The notes under the pieces are model-generated. The model saw only the letters and a list, made by a program, of their open reading frames with translations. It was not told the DNA's origin and ran no database searches. The position numbers were made by a program, and so were the translations under genes. From positions 1,178,001 to 1,242,000 of the forward strand of contig NZ_JASVWB010000002.1 of assembly GCF_030287445.1 (NCBI RefSeq): a stretch of DNA of 64,000 nt. The letters run 5' to 3'. This stretch comes from Streptomyces sp. ALI-76-A. GTDB taxonomy: Bacteria > Actinomycetota > Actinomycetes > Streptomycetales > Streptomycetaceae. Shown one piece after another: positions 1-7,400 of the stretch (position 1 is the stretch's first letter; every line of letters starts with the position of its first letter).

Positions 1-229
1 ATCGTCGTCATGGGCGCGGTCCCCGGGCCGACGCCGGACGCGATCGGCACGTCACGGCACCTCATCGATCCGTCGCCCGGCCACCACGAATGTCTCCCCG
101 ACAATGTCTGCGGCGTCGTCGGCCTGGTCGGCCCGGCGGTATGGCGAAGCCGAGGACCGGGGCGACGTGCTCGGCATAAAGGCCGCGGAGGCGCTCCTCG
201 GCGCTGGCCTGATTGCGGTCATGAATCAT
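1..229 (-). pseudogene. Broken 5' end of an ECF RNA polymerase sigma factor gene
   Basis: The minus-strand reading starts with ATG at 229, overlapping the stop of the WYL regulator gene, and begins MIHDRNQ. It continues through LYAEHVAPVLGFA, a typical ECF sigma region 2 opening. The frame then breaks near position 140. The neighbouring frame gives DQADDAADIVGETFVVAGRR, which is the expected continuation of sigma region 2 (the ADDIVQETF-type core-binding helix). That frame stops at 62-64, and the sequence to the window edge no longer reads as a sigma factor. At least one frameshift is visible, so this is a relic or a sequencing error. The family assignment rests on the region 2 pattern only, and the rest of the gene lies outside the window. 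Confidence 0.6.
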
Positions 230-1226
230 CCATGTCCGGCACCGGTGAGATCGACGCACCGGCCGACAGCAGTCTCTGCGCCAGCGCGCGACAACGCTTC
301 CCGAGCTCCGGAGGGTCGAGTATCTCGAAGTCGTGCCCCAGCAGGAGTACGTGCATGAGCACGGCGTCCAGGCTGGCGGCGCCACTGAGCACCTCGCAGA
401 GCTCGCTCCCGCGCCGTCGTACGACAGCCGCCGACGCCGAAATCTGCGCGCGCACCGTATCGGCCGACGCGTGCACGAGGAAGCGCGCCTGGTGCGGGTA
501 GACCCCGCTCGCCACGCCCTCCTGCACATACGTCGCCGCATCGGGCGCCGCGCGCGGACAGAAGCGCCAGGCCCGTGCGGACGCGTCGGTCATCCGGTCG
601 ACGCGGAAGCTGCGCCAGTCGTCGCGATCGAGGTCGTAGGCGAGGAGGTACCAGCGCCGGTCGGAAGCGACCAGGCGGTAGGGCTCGACCCGCCGCCGTC
701 GCACCTCGCTCCCGGACGGGTAGTCAAAGCCGGCCTCGACCTCGTCGCGGCAGGCTCTGGCCAGCGTCATGAGCACCTCGGGGTCGACCGGCGTGCGGCC
801 TCCGTGAAAGGACTCCACCGAGCCGGAGAGCGCGCGCACCTCGTGCCGCAGCCGGGTGGGCAGCACCTGGTCGAGCTTGGTCAGCGCCCGCAGTGCGGCG
901 TCGCCGGCGCCGGCGACCGCGCCACCCGCGCCGGCGAGCAGCGAGACCGCGGTGGCGATCGCCTCCTGGTCGTCGAGAAGCAGCGGCGGCAGGTCTTGCC
1001 CCGGCCCGAGCTGGTAGCCGCCGCCGACACCCTGGCTGGCATGCACCGGATAGCCGAGCGTGCGCAGCCGCTCGACATCACGCCGTACCGTGCGCGGCGT
1101 GACCCCGAGCCGGTCGGCGAGCTCGGGGCCGGTCCAGACCCGGCGCTGCTGCAGCAGCCCGAGCAGCGTGAGCACCCGCTCCGTAGTACCCCGCTCGTCA
1201 CCGCTTGCCACATCCACGTCGCCCAC
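219..1226 (-). CDS. YafY-type transcriptional regulator with HTH and WYL domains
   Basis: A 335-residue protein. Residues about 14-60 form a winged HTH of the HTH_11/DeoR type (ELADRLGVTPRTVRRDVERL). The C-terminal half holds the WYL domain, with the signature variant WYLLAYD at 192-198 and the following DDWRSFRVDRM strand. WYL regulators sense small ligands or nucleic-acid fragments and often control an adjacent divergent gene. Here that gene is the DinB-RidA protein starting 53 bp away. A perfect 8-bp inverted repeat lies in the shared promoter region and is a natural autoregulatory operator. Length and domain order match ordinary family members. Family assignment is secure; the ligand is unknown. 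Confidence 0.93.
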   Translation of the reverse strand: MGDVDVASGDERGTTERVLTLLGLLQQRRVWTGPELADRLGVTPRTVRRDVERLRTLGYPVHASQGVGGGYQLGPGQDLPPLLLDDQEAIATAVSLLAGAGGAVAGAGDAALRALTKLDQVLPTRLRHEVRALSGSVESFHGGRTPVDPEVLMTLARACRDEVEAGFDYPSGSEVRRRRVEPYRLVASDRRWYLLAYDLDRDDWRSFRVDRMTDASARAWRFCPRAAPDAATYVQEGVASGVYPHQARFLVHASADTVRAQISASAAVVRRRGSELCEVLSGAASLDAVLMHVLLLGHDFEILDPPELGKRCRALAQRLLSAGASISPVPDMDDS

Positions 1227-1237
1227 CCTGCCAGAAA

Positions 1238-1260
1238 TAGCGGACCGATCCTGTCCGCTA
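1238..1260. promoter_or_regulatory. Palindromic operator candidate between WYL regulator and DinB-RidA gene
   Basis: TAGCGGAC at 1238-1245 and GTCCGCTA at 1253-1260 form a perfect 8-bp inverted repeat with a 7-bp spacer. It sits 12 bp upstream of the WYL start and 20 bp upstream of the divergent ATG. Position and symmetry suggest the binding site of the WYL regulator, controlling both genes. This is inference from location; no consensus for this subfamily was available. Confidence 0.6.
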
Positions 1261-1279
1261 GAGGTGTCAGGGTGACTCC

Positions 1280-2257
1280 ATGGACGCGAACGAAATCGAC
1301 TTGAACCGGACGCTGCGCGAGCAGTTGGAGTTCCACTGGAACCACCAGCTCCGAGCCCGGCTTGAGGGCCTCACCGACGACGAATACTTCTGGTCGCCGG
1401 TGCTGGACGCCTGGAGTGTACGGCCGCACGGCAGATCGACGGCGCCTGCGCAGCTCGGCGCCGGGGACTTCACGATGGACTACGCCTCCCCCCAGCCGGT
1501 CCCGTCGGCCTTCACCACGATCGCCTGGCGACTCGGTCACGTCATCGTCGGCGTGCTCGCCGCGCGCAACGCGGCGCACTTCGGCGCGCCAGCGGCGTCG
1601 TACGAGACCTGGGAGTACGCCGGCAGCGCGGCCACCGCACTCGACCAGCTAGAGGCCCAGCTCGACGTCTGGCTGGCCGGGGTGCGCGGCCTCGGCGACG
1701 CCGGGCTCCGGGTCCCGGTCGGCGCGAAGGAGCCCTTCCCCGAGATGCCCATGGCTGACCTGGTCCTGCACATCCACCGCGAACTGATCCACCACCTGTC
1801 CGAGGTCTGCCTGCTGCGCGACCTCTACCTGCACACGAAACCTGGCACCTCCAGCGAGAGACTCATGACCGCAAAGACGACACACCTCGACCCGGAAGAA
1901 CTCCACAGCAACCCTGCCTTCACGCAGGGCGTGATCGCACCCGCTGCCCGGACGCTCCATGTTGGTGGCCAGCTCGGCACCGATAGCACCGGAAACCTGC
2001 TCGACGGTATTGAGGCGCAGACCACTCAGGCAATGCGCAACGTGCTGACTGTGCTTGCTGCCGCGGGTACCGGCCCCGAGCATGTCGCCAAACTCAATAT
2101 CTACCTCGTCAATGGAGTCGACGCACAGGTGGGGTACGCGGCGTCGCGATCAGTGTGGGGCAATCACCGCACAGCCATCACAGTCGTTTCCACCGCAGGA
2201 CACGCTCGCCCAGGCGCGCTCGTGGAGATCGACGCAGTAGCGATCATCCCCGAATAG
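1280..2257 (+). CDS. DinB-superfamily domain fused to a RidA/YjgF-type domain
   Basis: A 325-residue open frame with two recognisable parts. Residues 1-185 are a DinB/DUF664-type four-helix fold with candidate metal-binding histidines, H87 in RLGHV and H164/H166/H171 in HIHRELIHHL. DinB-like proteins are often metal-dependent thiol transferases. Residues 196-325 are a RidA/YjgF domain, which normally hydrolyses reactive enamine/imine intermediates. R297 and the VEIDA segment near 316-320 match the conserved Arg/Glu pocket. M196 (ATG at 1865) could have been the original RidA start, so the fusion may come from loss of an intervening stop. The gene lies divergent from the WYL regulator and is probably its target. 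Both domains are clear; whether one polypeptide works as a bifunctional enzyme is not known. Confidence 0.85.
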   Translation: MDANEIDLNRTLREQLEFHWNHQLRARLEGLTDDEYFWSPVLDAWSVRPHGRSTAPAQLGAGDFTMDYASPQPVPSAFTTIAWRLGHVIVGVLAARNAAHFGAPAASYETWEYAGSAATALDQLEAQLDVWLAGVRGLGDAGLRVPVGAKEPFPEMPMADLVLHIHRELIHHLSEVCLLRDLYLHTKPGTSSERLMTAKTTHLDPEELHSNPAFTQGVIAPAARTLHVGGQLGTDSTGNLLDGIEAQTTQAMRNVLTVLAAAGTGPEHVAKLNIYLVNGVDAQVGYAASRSVWGNHRTAITVVSTAGHARPGALVEIDAVAIIPE

Positions 2258-2281
2258 GACGAACCCACGGATCGAGTTGCG

Positions 2282-2395
2282 TCAGCGTCGGACGATCGTC
2301 ATACCGGTGTTGATCGGGCCGGTGGCGGCGTTGTTGCGGGCCAGCCTGTCCAGCGAGCCGAGCTTCTTGCGGGCGGCATCGAGGCTGTGTTCAAC
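2282..2395 (-). pseudogene. C-terminal relic of an unidentified protein
   Basis: The minus strand reads about 37 residues ending GPINTGMTIVRR and a stop at 2282-2284, with a protein-like KKLGSLDRLARNN segment before it. No start or upstream domain is present. Convergent relics follow, so this is probably the severed 3' end of a gene. I do not recognise the family. Confidence 0.3.
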
Positions 2396-2397
2396 AG

Positions 2398-2595
2398 CAT
2401 GGCATCAGCGCTGCGGACGAGGTCCATCGGCTCATCAGCCGTCATTGCGGGCTCCTCGACGAACAGCGCCATCTACACGGTGGCCGTCACCGAGAAGCGC
2501 GCTTCCTGGTCCGCCGCACTGCTGCGCTGCTGGACGACCCGCCGGGGCAGAACCCCGATGCCGACCCCGAGGGCAACCAGTTTTGCCTAGACTGA
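2398..2595 (+). pseudogene. C-terminal relic of a VOC (glyoxalase-like) protein
   Basis: One forward frame ends DADPEGNQFCLD and a stop at 2593-2595. DPEGN-x-FC is the hallmark C-terminal strand of Streptomyces VOC-superfamily proteins, where the Glu is the last metal ligand. About 60 codons upstream are open but hold no recognisable N-terminal VOC repeat or start. It is a truncated fragment lying between two other relics. Confidence 0.45.
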
Positions 2596-2601
2596 CGCAG
2601 C

Positions 2602-2750
2602 TCAGCTGTAGTCGCGCAAGCCGCGGCCGGTCTTGCGGCCGAGGTAGCCGGCGGTGACGAGGTGCTCCAGCAGCGGGGCGGGCGCAAAACCGGGCTCGCG
2701 GAACTACGGTAGAGCTCGCGCTTGATCGTCAGCGACACGTCGTTGCGGAC
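2602..2750 (-). pseudogene. C-terminal relic of a 3-hydroxyacyl-CoA dehydrogenase
   Basis: The minus strand reads REPGFAPAPLLEHLVTAG followed by YLGRKTGRGLRDYS and a stop at 2602-2604. This is the usual end of 3-hydroxybutyryl-CoA dehydrogenases (PAPLL...GRLGRKTGRGFYDY). Just upstream, DVSLTIKRELYR continues in another frame, so there is a one-base shift near 2700. The NAD-binding N-terminal domain is absent. The fragment is a decayed gene end. Confidence 0.55.
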
Positions 2751-3103
2751 GGCACTGTCACGTTGGCTGACCGGTGGGATGATCTTAGGGTTGATCAACC
2801 TGAGAAGGGTCGTCCGTGGGGAGCGCGTCACTGTCGTACAAGGGGCACCGGAGTAATAGTCAAGACCTGTGGATAAGGATTTTGGCCCACTGGGACGCCG
2901 CTGCGTATGATTGAGACGACGCAACGTAGTTGGCAAATCAGCACGCTTGTTGGCAAACGACCCCGATATCGCTCCATGGTTACTCTGTGAAGCGATCAGT
3001 TCTGATCATCTGCTGCGGGGCCCTGTACGAGGTGGTGACCTGGTGCGGTGAATCCGAAGGGTGCCGCCCAGGTCCGTTCCGCGCATGCGTCCTGGACGAG
3101 CTG
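2751..3103. other. Transposon-flanking region without a confident gene
   Basis: This stretch separates the dehydrogenase relic from the TnsA-like gene. It is less GC-rich than its surroundings near 2860-2960 and probably contains one end of the TnsA/TnsB transposon and its promoter. I did not find a clear terminal inverted repeat. The TnsA frame stays open back to a TTG at 2930, so the true start could lie here. Confidence 0.3.
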
Positions 3104-3880
3104 ATGTCGCCGTATGGGAGTCCGGATGAGGCACGGGCGCGCTTGGTCATGCGGGACAACTGGGCGAGCCGCTGGACGGCCGCCTGGCAGATCAACGGGT
3201 CGGAGGTCGTCTGGCCGGTCCGGGACCAGGGTTCGGTGCCGGTGCTGACTTCGCAGCCGGTTCGCGGGTTCACGTGGAGGACGAAGCAGAGGCATCGTCC
3301 CGGACTGGAGTTCCTGGTCTCGACGGGGCGGAAGCACGGCTTCGAATCGCTGGAGGAGAGGGCGGTTCTCCTGGCGCTGGACTTCCTGACGGTGATCGAG
3401 GTGCTCCCGCAGCCCTTCACCCTCAGCTTCGATCACGTCGACGGCCACGCCGGACACACCCCGGACTTCCTGGCCGTGATGGGCGACGGCGGGTACTGGC
3501 TGCTGGATGTCCGGCCTGCCGACCTGATCGGTGAGATGGACGCGGTGAAGTTCGCCGCATCCCGGGAGGCGGCGGCCGCCTGCGGCTGGCGCTACTCCGT
3601 GATCACCGGATGGCGCCCGCACGTGCTCGCGGGTCTGGACGCGCTGTCGGCTCAACGGCGACCGCTGACTGACCAACTTGGCTGCCAGCCCGCCCTTCTC
3701 GCGGCCTCAGCCGACGGGCCGGTTGCGTTCGGGGAACTGGTACAGGCGACCCGGGTGCCAGCGGTGGGCCGGGCCCACGCGGTTCATCTGCTCTGGCACC
3801 GCCAACTCGGCTTCGACCTGGGCCGCCCGCTGAACGATTCGTCCCTCGTCTGGCCGGCGGGCTGGACGGAGTGCCAGTGA
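3104..3880 (+). CDS. TnsA-like heteromeric transposase endonuclease subunit
   Basis: TnsA-type endonucleases cut the 5' ends of a transposon while TnsB cuts and joins the 3' ends. Counting from TTG 2930, the protein shows the restriction-like core: Glu in ESLEERAVL (about 140), Asp in HTPDF (179) and LLDVRP (191-196). In E. coli TnsA the last motif is Q-V-K; here it reads D-V-R, so the usual Lys is Arg. RGFTWRTKQRHRPGLEFLVS is typical of actinobacterial relatives. The start is uncertain: ATG 3104 is used here, and GTG 2987 or TTG 2930 are possible. The gene overlaps the TnsB start by about 10 bp, so the two are co-translated. The partner TnsB is truncated, so the element is probably immobile. 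Confidence 0.75.
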   Translation: MSPYGSPDEARARLVMRDNWASRWTAAWQINGSEVVWPVRDQGSVPVLTSQPVRGFTWRTKQRHRPGLEFLVSTGRKHGFESLEERAVLLALDFLTVIEVLPQPFTLSFDHVDGHAGHTPDFLAVMGDGGYWLLDVRPADLIGEMDAVKFAASREAAAACGWRYSVITGWRPHVLAGLDALSAQRRPLTDQLGCQPALLAASADGPVAFGELVQATRVPAVGRAHAVHLLWHRQLGFDLGRPLNDSSLVWPAGWTECQ

Positions 3881-5394
3881 CGGCCGCACAGAGACTGCTG
3901 GACCTGGCGCCGGGTGCCGGGTTCCGGATCGACGGCGTCGACTGCGTCGTCGACGAGGTGGAGCCCCAGCACGGTCGCGTCGTGCTGGTCAGCACGGAGG
4001 GCCAGACGAAGGACCGTACGGTCAGCTGGCTCATGCACCACCGCCCTGAACCTCTGGTGAAGGCGGCGCAGGCGTCCGGCTGGGACGGACGGCGAGCCCA
4101 GCCGCGGACACTGGCGGACCTGACACCGCTCCAGCTGCAGCGCGCCCGCCTGCGGGCCGAGCACGTCCGCGAGGCGGTCACCGGGTTCCGAGAGGGTCAC
4201 CCGGCCAAGGCCCGGCCGGGCGAGACGCGAGCCGAGTACGACCCGGCTCGCACGACGCTGATGCAGCGCCGCAAGACCAAGGCCCGGGAACTGGCCGGCC
4301 TCGACCCGTTGGAGGCGGAACTTCTCGGCCTGCAGCGCATGGGCGAACGCACGTTGATCCGCCTGTCGGCGCCGCACGTTGACGAACTGGTGCTGGCCTG
4401 CGCGGACGGCCGCTGGACACGACGTAGGACCGGCCGGATCGTCCTGCCGGAGATCCGCGAGGCGATCCTCGCCGTTCGCCAGGAGTCGGTACGGCGATCG
4501 CGGATCTCCATACGGGGCAAGCACCGCCTGCTGCACCAGTACATGGCCGAGCGGTTCCCCGACTTCCCGACCAAGGACGTCCCCAGCTGCGACACCCTGA
4601 CCCGGATCTGGCGGGAGTGGTTCGGTCCGGGCGGCGCCCGCCAGCGCTATCTGGGGACGGCGGAGATGCTGGACGACACCGGGCCCCGGGTGGTGGTGCA
4701 CCGCCCGGGCCAGGTGGTCGCGCTGGACTCGACGCCCCTGCCGGTCAAGCTCCGCGAGAGCGTCTTCGGCGAGCCGGTCTCGGTGATGCTCACGCTGGCC
4801 TTGGACCTCTACACGCACTCGTGCTGCGCTTTCCGTCTGACCATGGTCTCGGACACCTCGGTGGACATCGCGATGCTGCTGCGGGACGTGATGATGCCGC
4901 TGCCCATGCGCGAGGGCTGGGGCGAGGAGATGGAGTGGCCCTACCCCGGGGTCCCCGCCGACATCGTCGCCGACTTCGCAGGCCACAAGGTCGCAGGTCT
5001 TCCGTTCTTCGCCCCGGAGACGGTCACCACCGACCATGGCGCCCCCTACAAGAACCACCAGATCGTCCAGACCCAGGACGAGATCGGCTGCAACATTCTG
5101 CCCGCCCGCACGCTGCGGGCCACGGACAAGTACGCGGTCGAGCGGGCCTTCGGCTCGCTGAATGCGCGGGGGCGGAGTGTGGCCCCGCGCGCTCTTGAGG
5201 TTCTCACCGGTTGGGCCTTCGACACCTTCGGCGCGGACGGGCTGGAACGTCTCGAACTCCTTCACCAGGAAGACAATCCGGCATCGTGCCGCGTTGCGCA
5301 GAAGAGCGGTTACGGGTTCGACAGAGTCCTGCCCGCAGCGCCACCCGCCTTCCCTCTCGATGGCCATCTGCACATACGGCGCACGGATTCCTGA
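3871..5394 (+). CDS. TnsB-like DDE transposase, C-terminally replaced by a GNAT acetyltransferase tail
   Basis: The first ~430 residues are a TnsB/Mu-type transposase: N-terminal DNA-binding helices, then an RNase H fold with D286 (VALDSTPLP), D388 (TTDHGAPYK) and E424 (YAVERAFGSLN). The family normally continues for another 150-250 residues. Instead, from about residue 432 the frame becomes ARGRSVAPRALEVLTGWAF and then LELLHQEDNPASCRVAQKSG. That is the standard C-terminal half of a RimJ/RimL-type GNAT acetyltransferase, ending PPAFPLDGHLHIRR. The join falls near 5160-5175 and keeps the frame. The likely cause is a deletion or recombination fusing the transposon to a neighbouring GNAT gene. 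All three DDE acids survive, but the target-complex C-terminus is lost. GTG 3871 overlaps the tnsA stop. Confidence 0.8.
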   Translation: MPVTAAQRLLDLAPGAGFRIDGVDCVVDEVEPQHGRVVLVSTEGQTKDRTVSWLMHHRPEPLVKAAQASGWDGRRAQPRTLADLTPLQLQRARLRAEHVREAVTGFREGHPAKARPGETRAEYDPARTTLMQRRKTKARELAGLDPLEAELLGLQRMGERTLIRLSAPHVDELVLACADGRWTRRRTGRIVLPEIREAILAVRQESVRRSRISIRGKHRLLHQYMAERFPDFPTKDVPSCDTLTRIWREWFGPGGARQRYLGTAEMLDDTGPRVVVHRPGQVVALDSTPLPVKLRESVFGEPVSVMLTLALDLYTHSCCAFRLTMVSDTSVDIAMLLRDVMMPLPMREGWGEEMEWPYPGVPADIVADFAGHKVAGLPFFAPETVTTDHGAPYKNHQIVQTQDEIGCNILPARTLRATDKYAVERAFGSLNARGRSVAPRALEVLTGWAFDTFGADGLERLELLHQEDNPASCRVAQKSGYGFDRVLPAAPPAFPLDGHLHIRRTDS

Positions 5395-5429
5395 GGTCCA
5401 CTCGCCTTCTGCGGACGAGGCGAAGCTGT

Positions 5430-5519
5430 TCAGGCCGCCAGGGTCTCGGGGCGTTCGACCAGGTGGCCGCGCTCGAAACGGGCGCCGGCGCGGACGAGAG
5501 CGACGAGGTGGGGTGCGTT
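5430..5519 (-). pseudogene. C-terminal relic of a transposase-like protein
   Basis: The minus strand reads NAPHLVALVRAGARFERG and then HLVERPETLAA before a stop at 5430-5432. Streptomyces transposase C-termini look much like this, but I cannot name the IS family with certainty. No catalytic part is present. It lies in the 258-bp gap between the TnsB chimera and the LysE gene. Confidence 0.35.
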
Positions 5520-5652
5520 CACGGCTCGCCGGTGTGCAGGGGTTGTCCCTTCGCAGGTGTGCTATCAGCCTGAAGAACCCCAAGTCGAGGACGTGTTCGA
5601 CCGTGACTGTTGTCACATCTCAGGTGTGATCGTTGCGAAGCAGACTGACCGC

Positions 5653-6270
5653 ATGTGGACACAGACAGCCATGGCGGCCGGGGTGCTGGCCTTGTTGACC
5701 GTGATACCGGGGCCGGACATGGCCGTGGTCACCAAGCGCGCGATCGCCTCCGGCAGGGCGGAGGCCCTGCGCACCGCTGCCGGAATCACCACCGGGCTAC
5801 TCGTGTGGGGCGTGTTTACCGTCGTCGGGCTCGCGGCGATCCTCGCAGCCTCGGCGGAGGCGTACTTCGTCGTCAAAATCCTGGGCGCTTCATACCTGGT
5901 CTTCCTGGGAGTGCAGGACCTCTGGCAGAGCCGCCGCTCCGCGCCGCGGACCGCCGAGTTGAAGGCCACCGGCTCGGGGCGCGCATACCTGACGGGCCTG
6001 ACCACCAACGTCCTCAACCCAAAGATTGCCGTCTTCTACACCGGTCTGCTCCCGACCCTGGCCCCGCACGGTCTGCCCTCGGCGGTCGGCATGGGCCTGC
6101 TGGTCCTGCTGCACGCGGCGCTGACTCTGACCTGGCTCGGGTCTTATGCCTACCTCGTCTCCAGGGTGCGCTCGGTCTTCGAACGACCGTGCGTCCGGCG
6201 CCTTTTGGACCGCGTGACGGGTGTGGTGCTCATCGGCTTCGGGGTGCGGGTAGCCGCAGAAGCCAACTGA
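5653..6270 (+). CDS. LysE/RhtB family amino-acid exporter
   Basis: A 205-residue integral membrane protein. The N-terminus shows the family signature PGPDMAVVTKRAIASGR (residues 17-33), followed by five or six hydrophobic helices. NPKIAVFYTGLLP sits at the usual NPK position near residue 117. LysE/RhtB proteins export amino acids or their analogues across the cytoplasmic membrane. The start at ATG 5653 is chosen because the frame upstream to 5557 is not protein-like. It stands alone, with a MOSC gene 25 bp downstream in the same direction. Substrate unknown. Confidence 0.92.
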   Translation: MWTQTAMAAGVLALLTVIPGPDMAVVTKRAIASGRAEALRTAAGITTGLLVWGVFTVVGLAAILAASAEAYFVVKILGASYLVFLGVQDLWQSRRSAPRTAELKATGSGRAYLTGLTTNVLNPKIAVFYTGLLPTLAPHGLPSAVGMGLLVLLHAALTLTWLGSYAYLVSRVRSVFERPCVRRLLDRVTGVVLIGFGVRVAAEAN

Positions 6271-6295
6271 CAAGCAACTCGCGGGAGGGACAGAC

Positions 6296-7012
6296 GTGGG
6301 CACGATGGTAGGCACGATCGAACGGATCTGGCGGTACCCCATCAAGTCCATCGGCGGTGAGCTGTTGGACGAGGTCGCCGTGGATGCCCGGGGCCTCGCC
6401 GGCGACCGGCTCTACGCTGTGCGGGACGCCCAAGGCAAGTTTGGCTCGGGCAAGAACACGCGCCGGTTCCGGCGCATGCCCGGACTGTTGCAGCTGCAGT
6501 CCCGATACCCAGGGGGAACAGCCACGGAGGTGCCCGAACTGCTGGCCCCGGACGGCGAGCCGGTACCGGACCCGACCTCCTACGTGCGGCACTACCTCGA
6601 CCGGAACGACGTAGAAGTGGCCCGCGAAGGCGCGATCTCACACTTCGACCAGCTCCCCCTCAGCGTCCTGACCACCGCCACCCTCGACTGGGTCCGCGCG
6701 GCCGTACCCGGCGTGCCCGTCGACGAGCGCCGGTTTCGGCCGAACCTCCTGGTGCGGACACCTCCGGGCACGCCTCCGTTCGTGGAAGACGAGTGGTTCG
6801 GCAGGACCGCCCGGATCGGCGATGTTCTGTGCATACGGTTCCAGCGCTCCAGCGAGCGATGCGTGATGATCAACGAGGCCCAGCAGGACCTGCCGCACTC
6901 CCCGCTGATCCTGCGAGTCATTGCGCAGGCACACGACATGCGGCTGGACGCCCTGGCCACGGTCGCACAGCCGGGATGTGTACAACTCGGGGACACCGTC
7001 GAACTGACCTGA
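6296..7012 (+). CDS. MOSC-domain protein (YcbX type)
   Basis: A 238-residue protein with an N-terminal beta-barrel region (IERIWRYPIKSIGGE, residues 8-22) and a C-terminal MOSC domain. FRPNLLVRTP at about 142-151 and SSERCVMIN at about 182-190 include the Cys typical of molybdenum-cofactor sulfurase C-terminal domains. YcbX-like MOSC proteins transfer reducing equivalents to Moco-dependent N-hydroxylated-compound reduction. GTG 6296 is the start, preceded by a GGGAGGGA-type ribosome site. It may be co-transcribed with the LysE gene. Exact reaction unknown. Confidence 0.9.
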   Translation: MGTMVGTIERIWRYPIKSIGGELLDEVAVDARGLAGDRLYAVRDAQGKFGSGKNTRRFRRMPGLLQLQSRYPGGTATEVPELLAPDGEPVPDPTSYVRHYLDRNDVEVAREGAISHFDQLPLSVLTTATLDWVRAAVPGVPVDERRFRPNLLVRTPPGTPPFVEDEWFGRTARIGDVLCIRFQRSSERCVMINEAQQDLPHSPLILRVIAQAHDMRLDALATVAQPGCVQLGDTVELT

Positions 7013-7026
7013 TACACCGTCCGGAA

Positions 7027-7205
7027 TCAGTCTTCGTCGTCGATGTCCTCGCCGGCGTCCGGGTCCCGGAAGGGGCGCAGGCCCTGGCCGGGACCGCTGT
7101 CCTGGATGTTGAACAGGTAGCGGCCCAGGAAGTTGATGTGCCGGTCCTTGAGCGGGGAGAGCCGGGCCACGTCCTCGTCCTTGATGTCGTGGCCCTCGGC
7201 GCGGA
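7027..7205 (-). pseudogene. C-terminal relic of a Tn3-family transposase
   Basis: The minus strand reads GHDIKDEDVARLSPLKDR, then HINFLGRYLF and GLRPFRDPDAGEDIDDED, with the stop at 7027-7029. This is the characteristic end of Tn3-family TnpA (ARLSPL...HIN.LGRY.F...LRPL.DP). The sequence upstream of about 7205 no longer reads as transposase and the ATG-initiated frame is shifted, so only the last ~60 codons remain. The rest of the 388-bp gap (7013-7400) holds no gene I can support apart from the promoter of the lipoprotein. Confidence 0.65.
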
Positions 7206-7400
7206 CTCGGCCTCAGGCATGTTGTTGCTGGTCATCGATGCATCTTCCATGATCGGGAGTTACACCGAACGATTTACAGTCCCCTCACTCACCGTGAACC
7301 CACCGGCTGTTCCCGCTAGGCTCCCTGTGAACTTCAGCCTCGGCACACGCCGGGGCTTCTTGTGCGGGTGCTCCGAGTCGGGGCGCCGGGGAGTGGGCGA

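Noticed and set aside
3784..5616. 610-codon minus-strand frame opposite the TnsB chimera
   Set aside because: No motif, Arg-rich, antisense to DDE and GNAT motifs.
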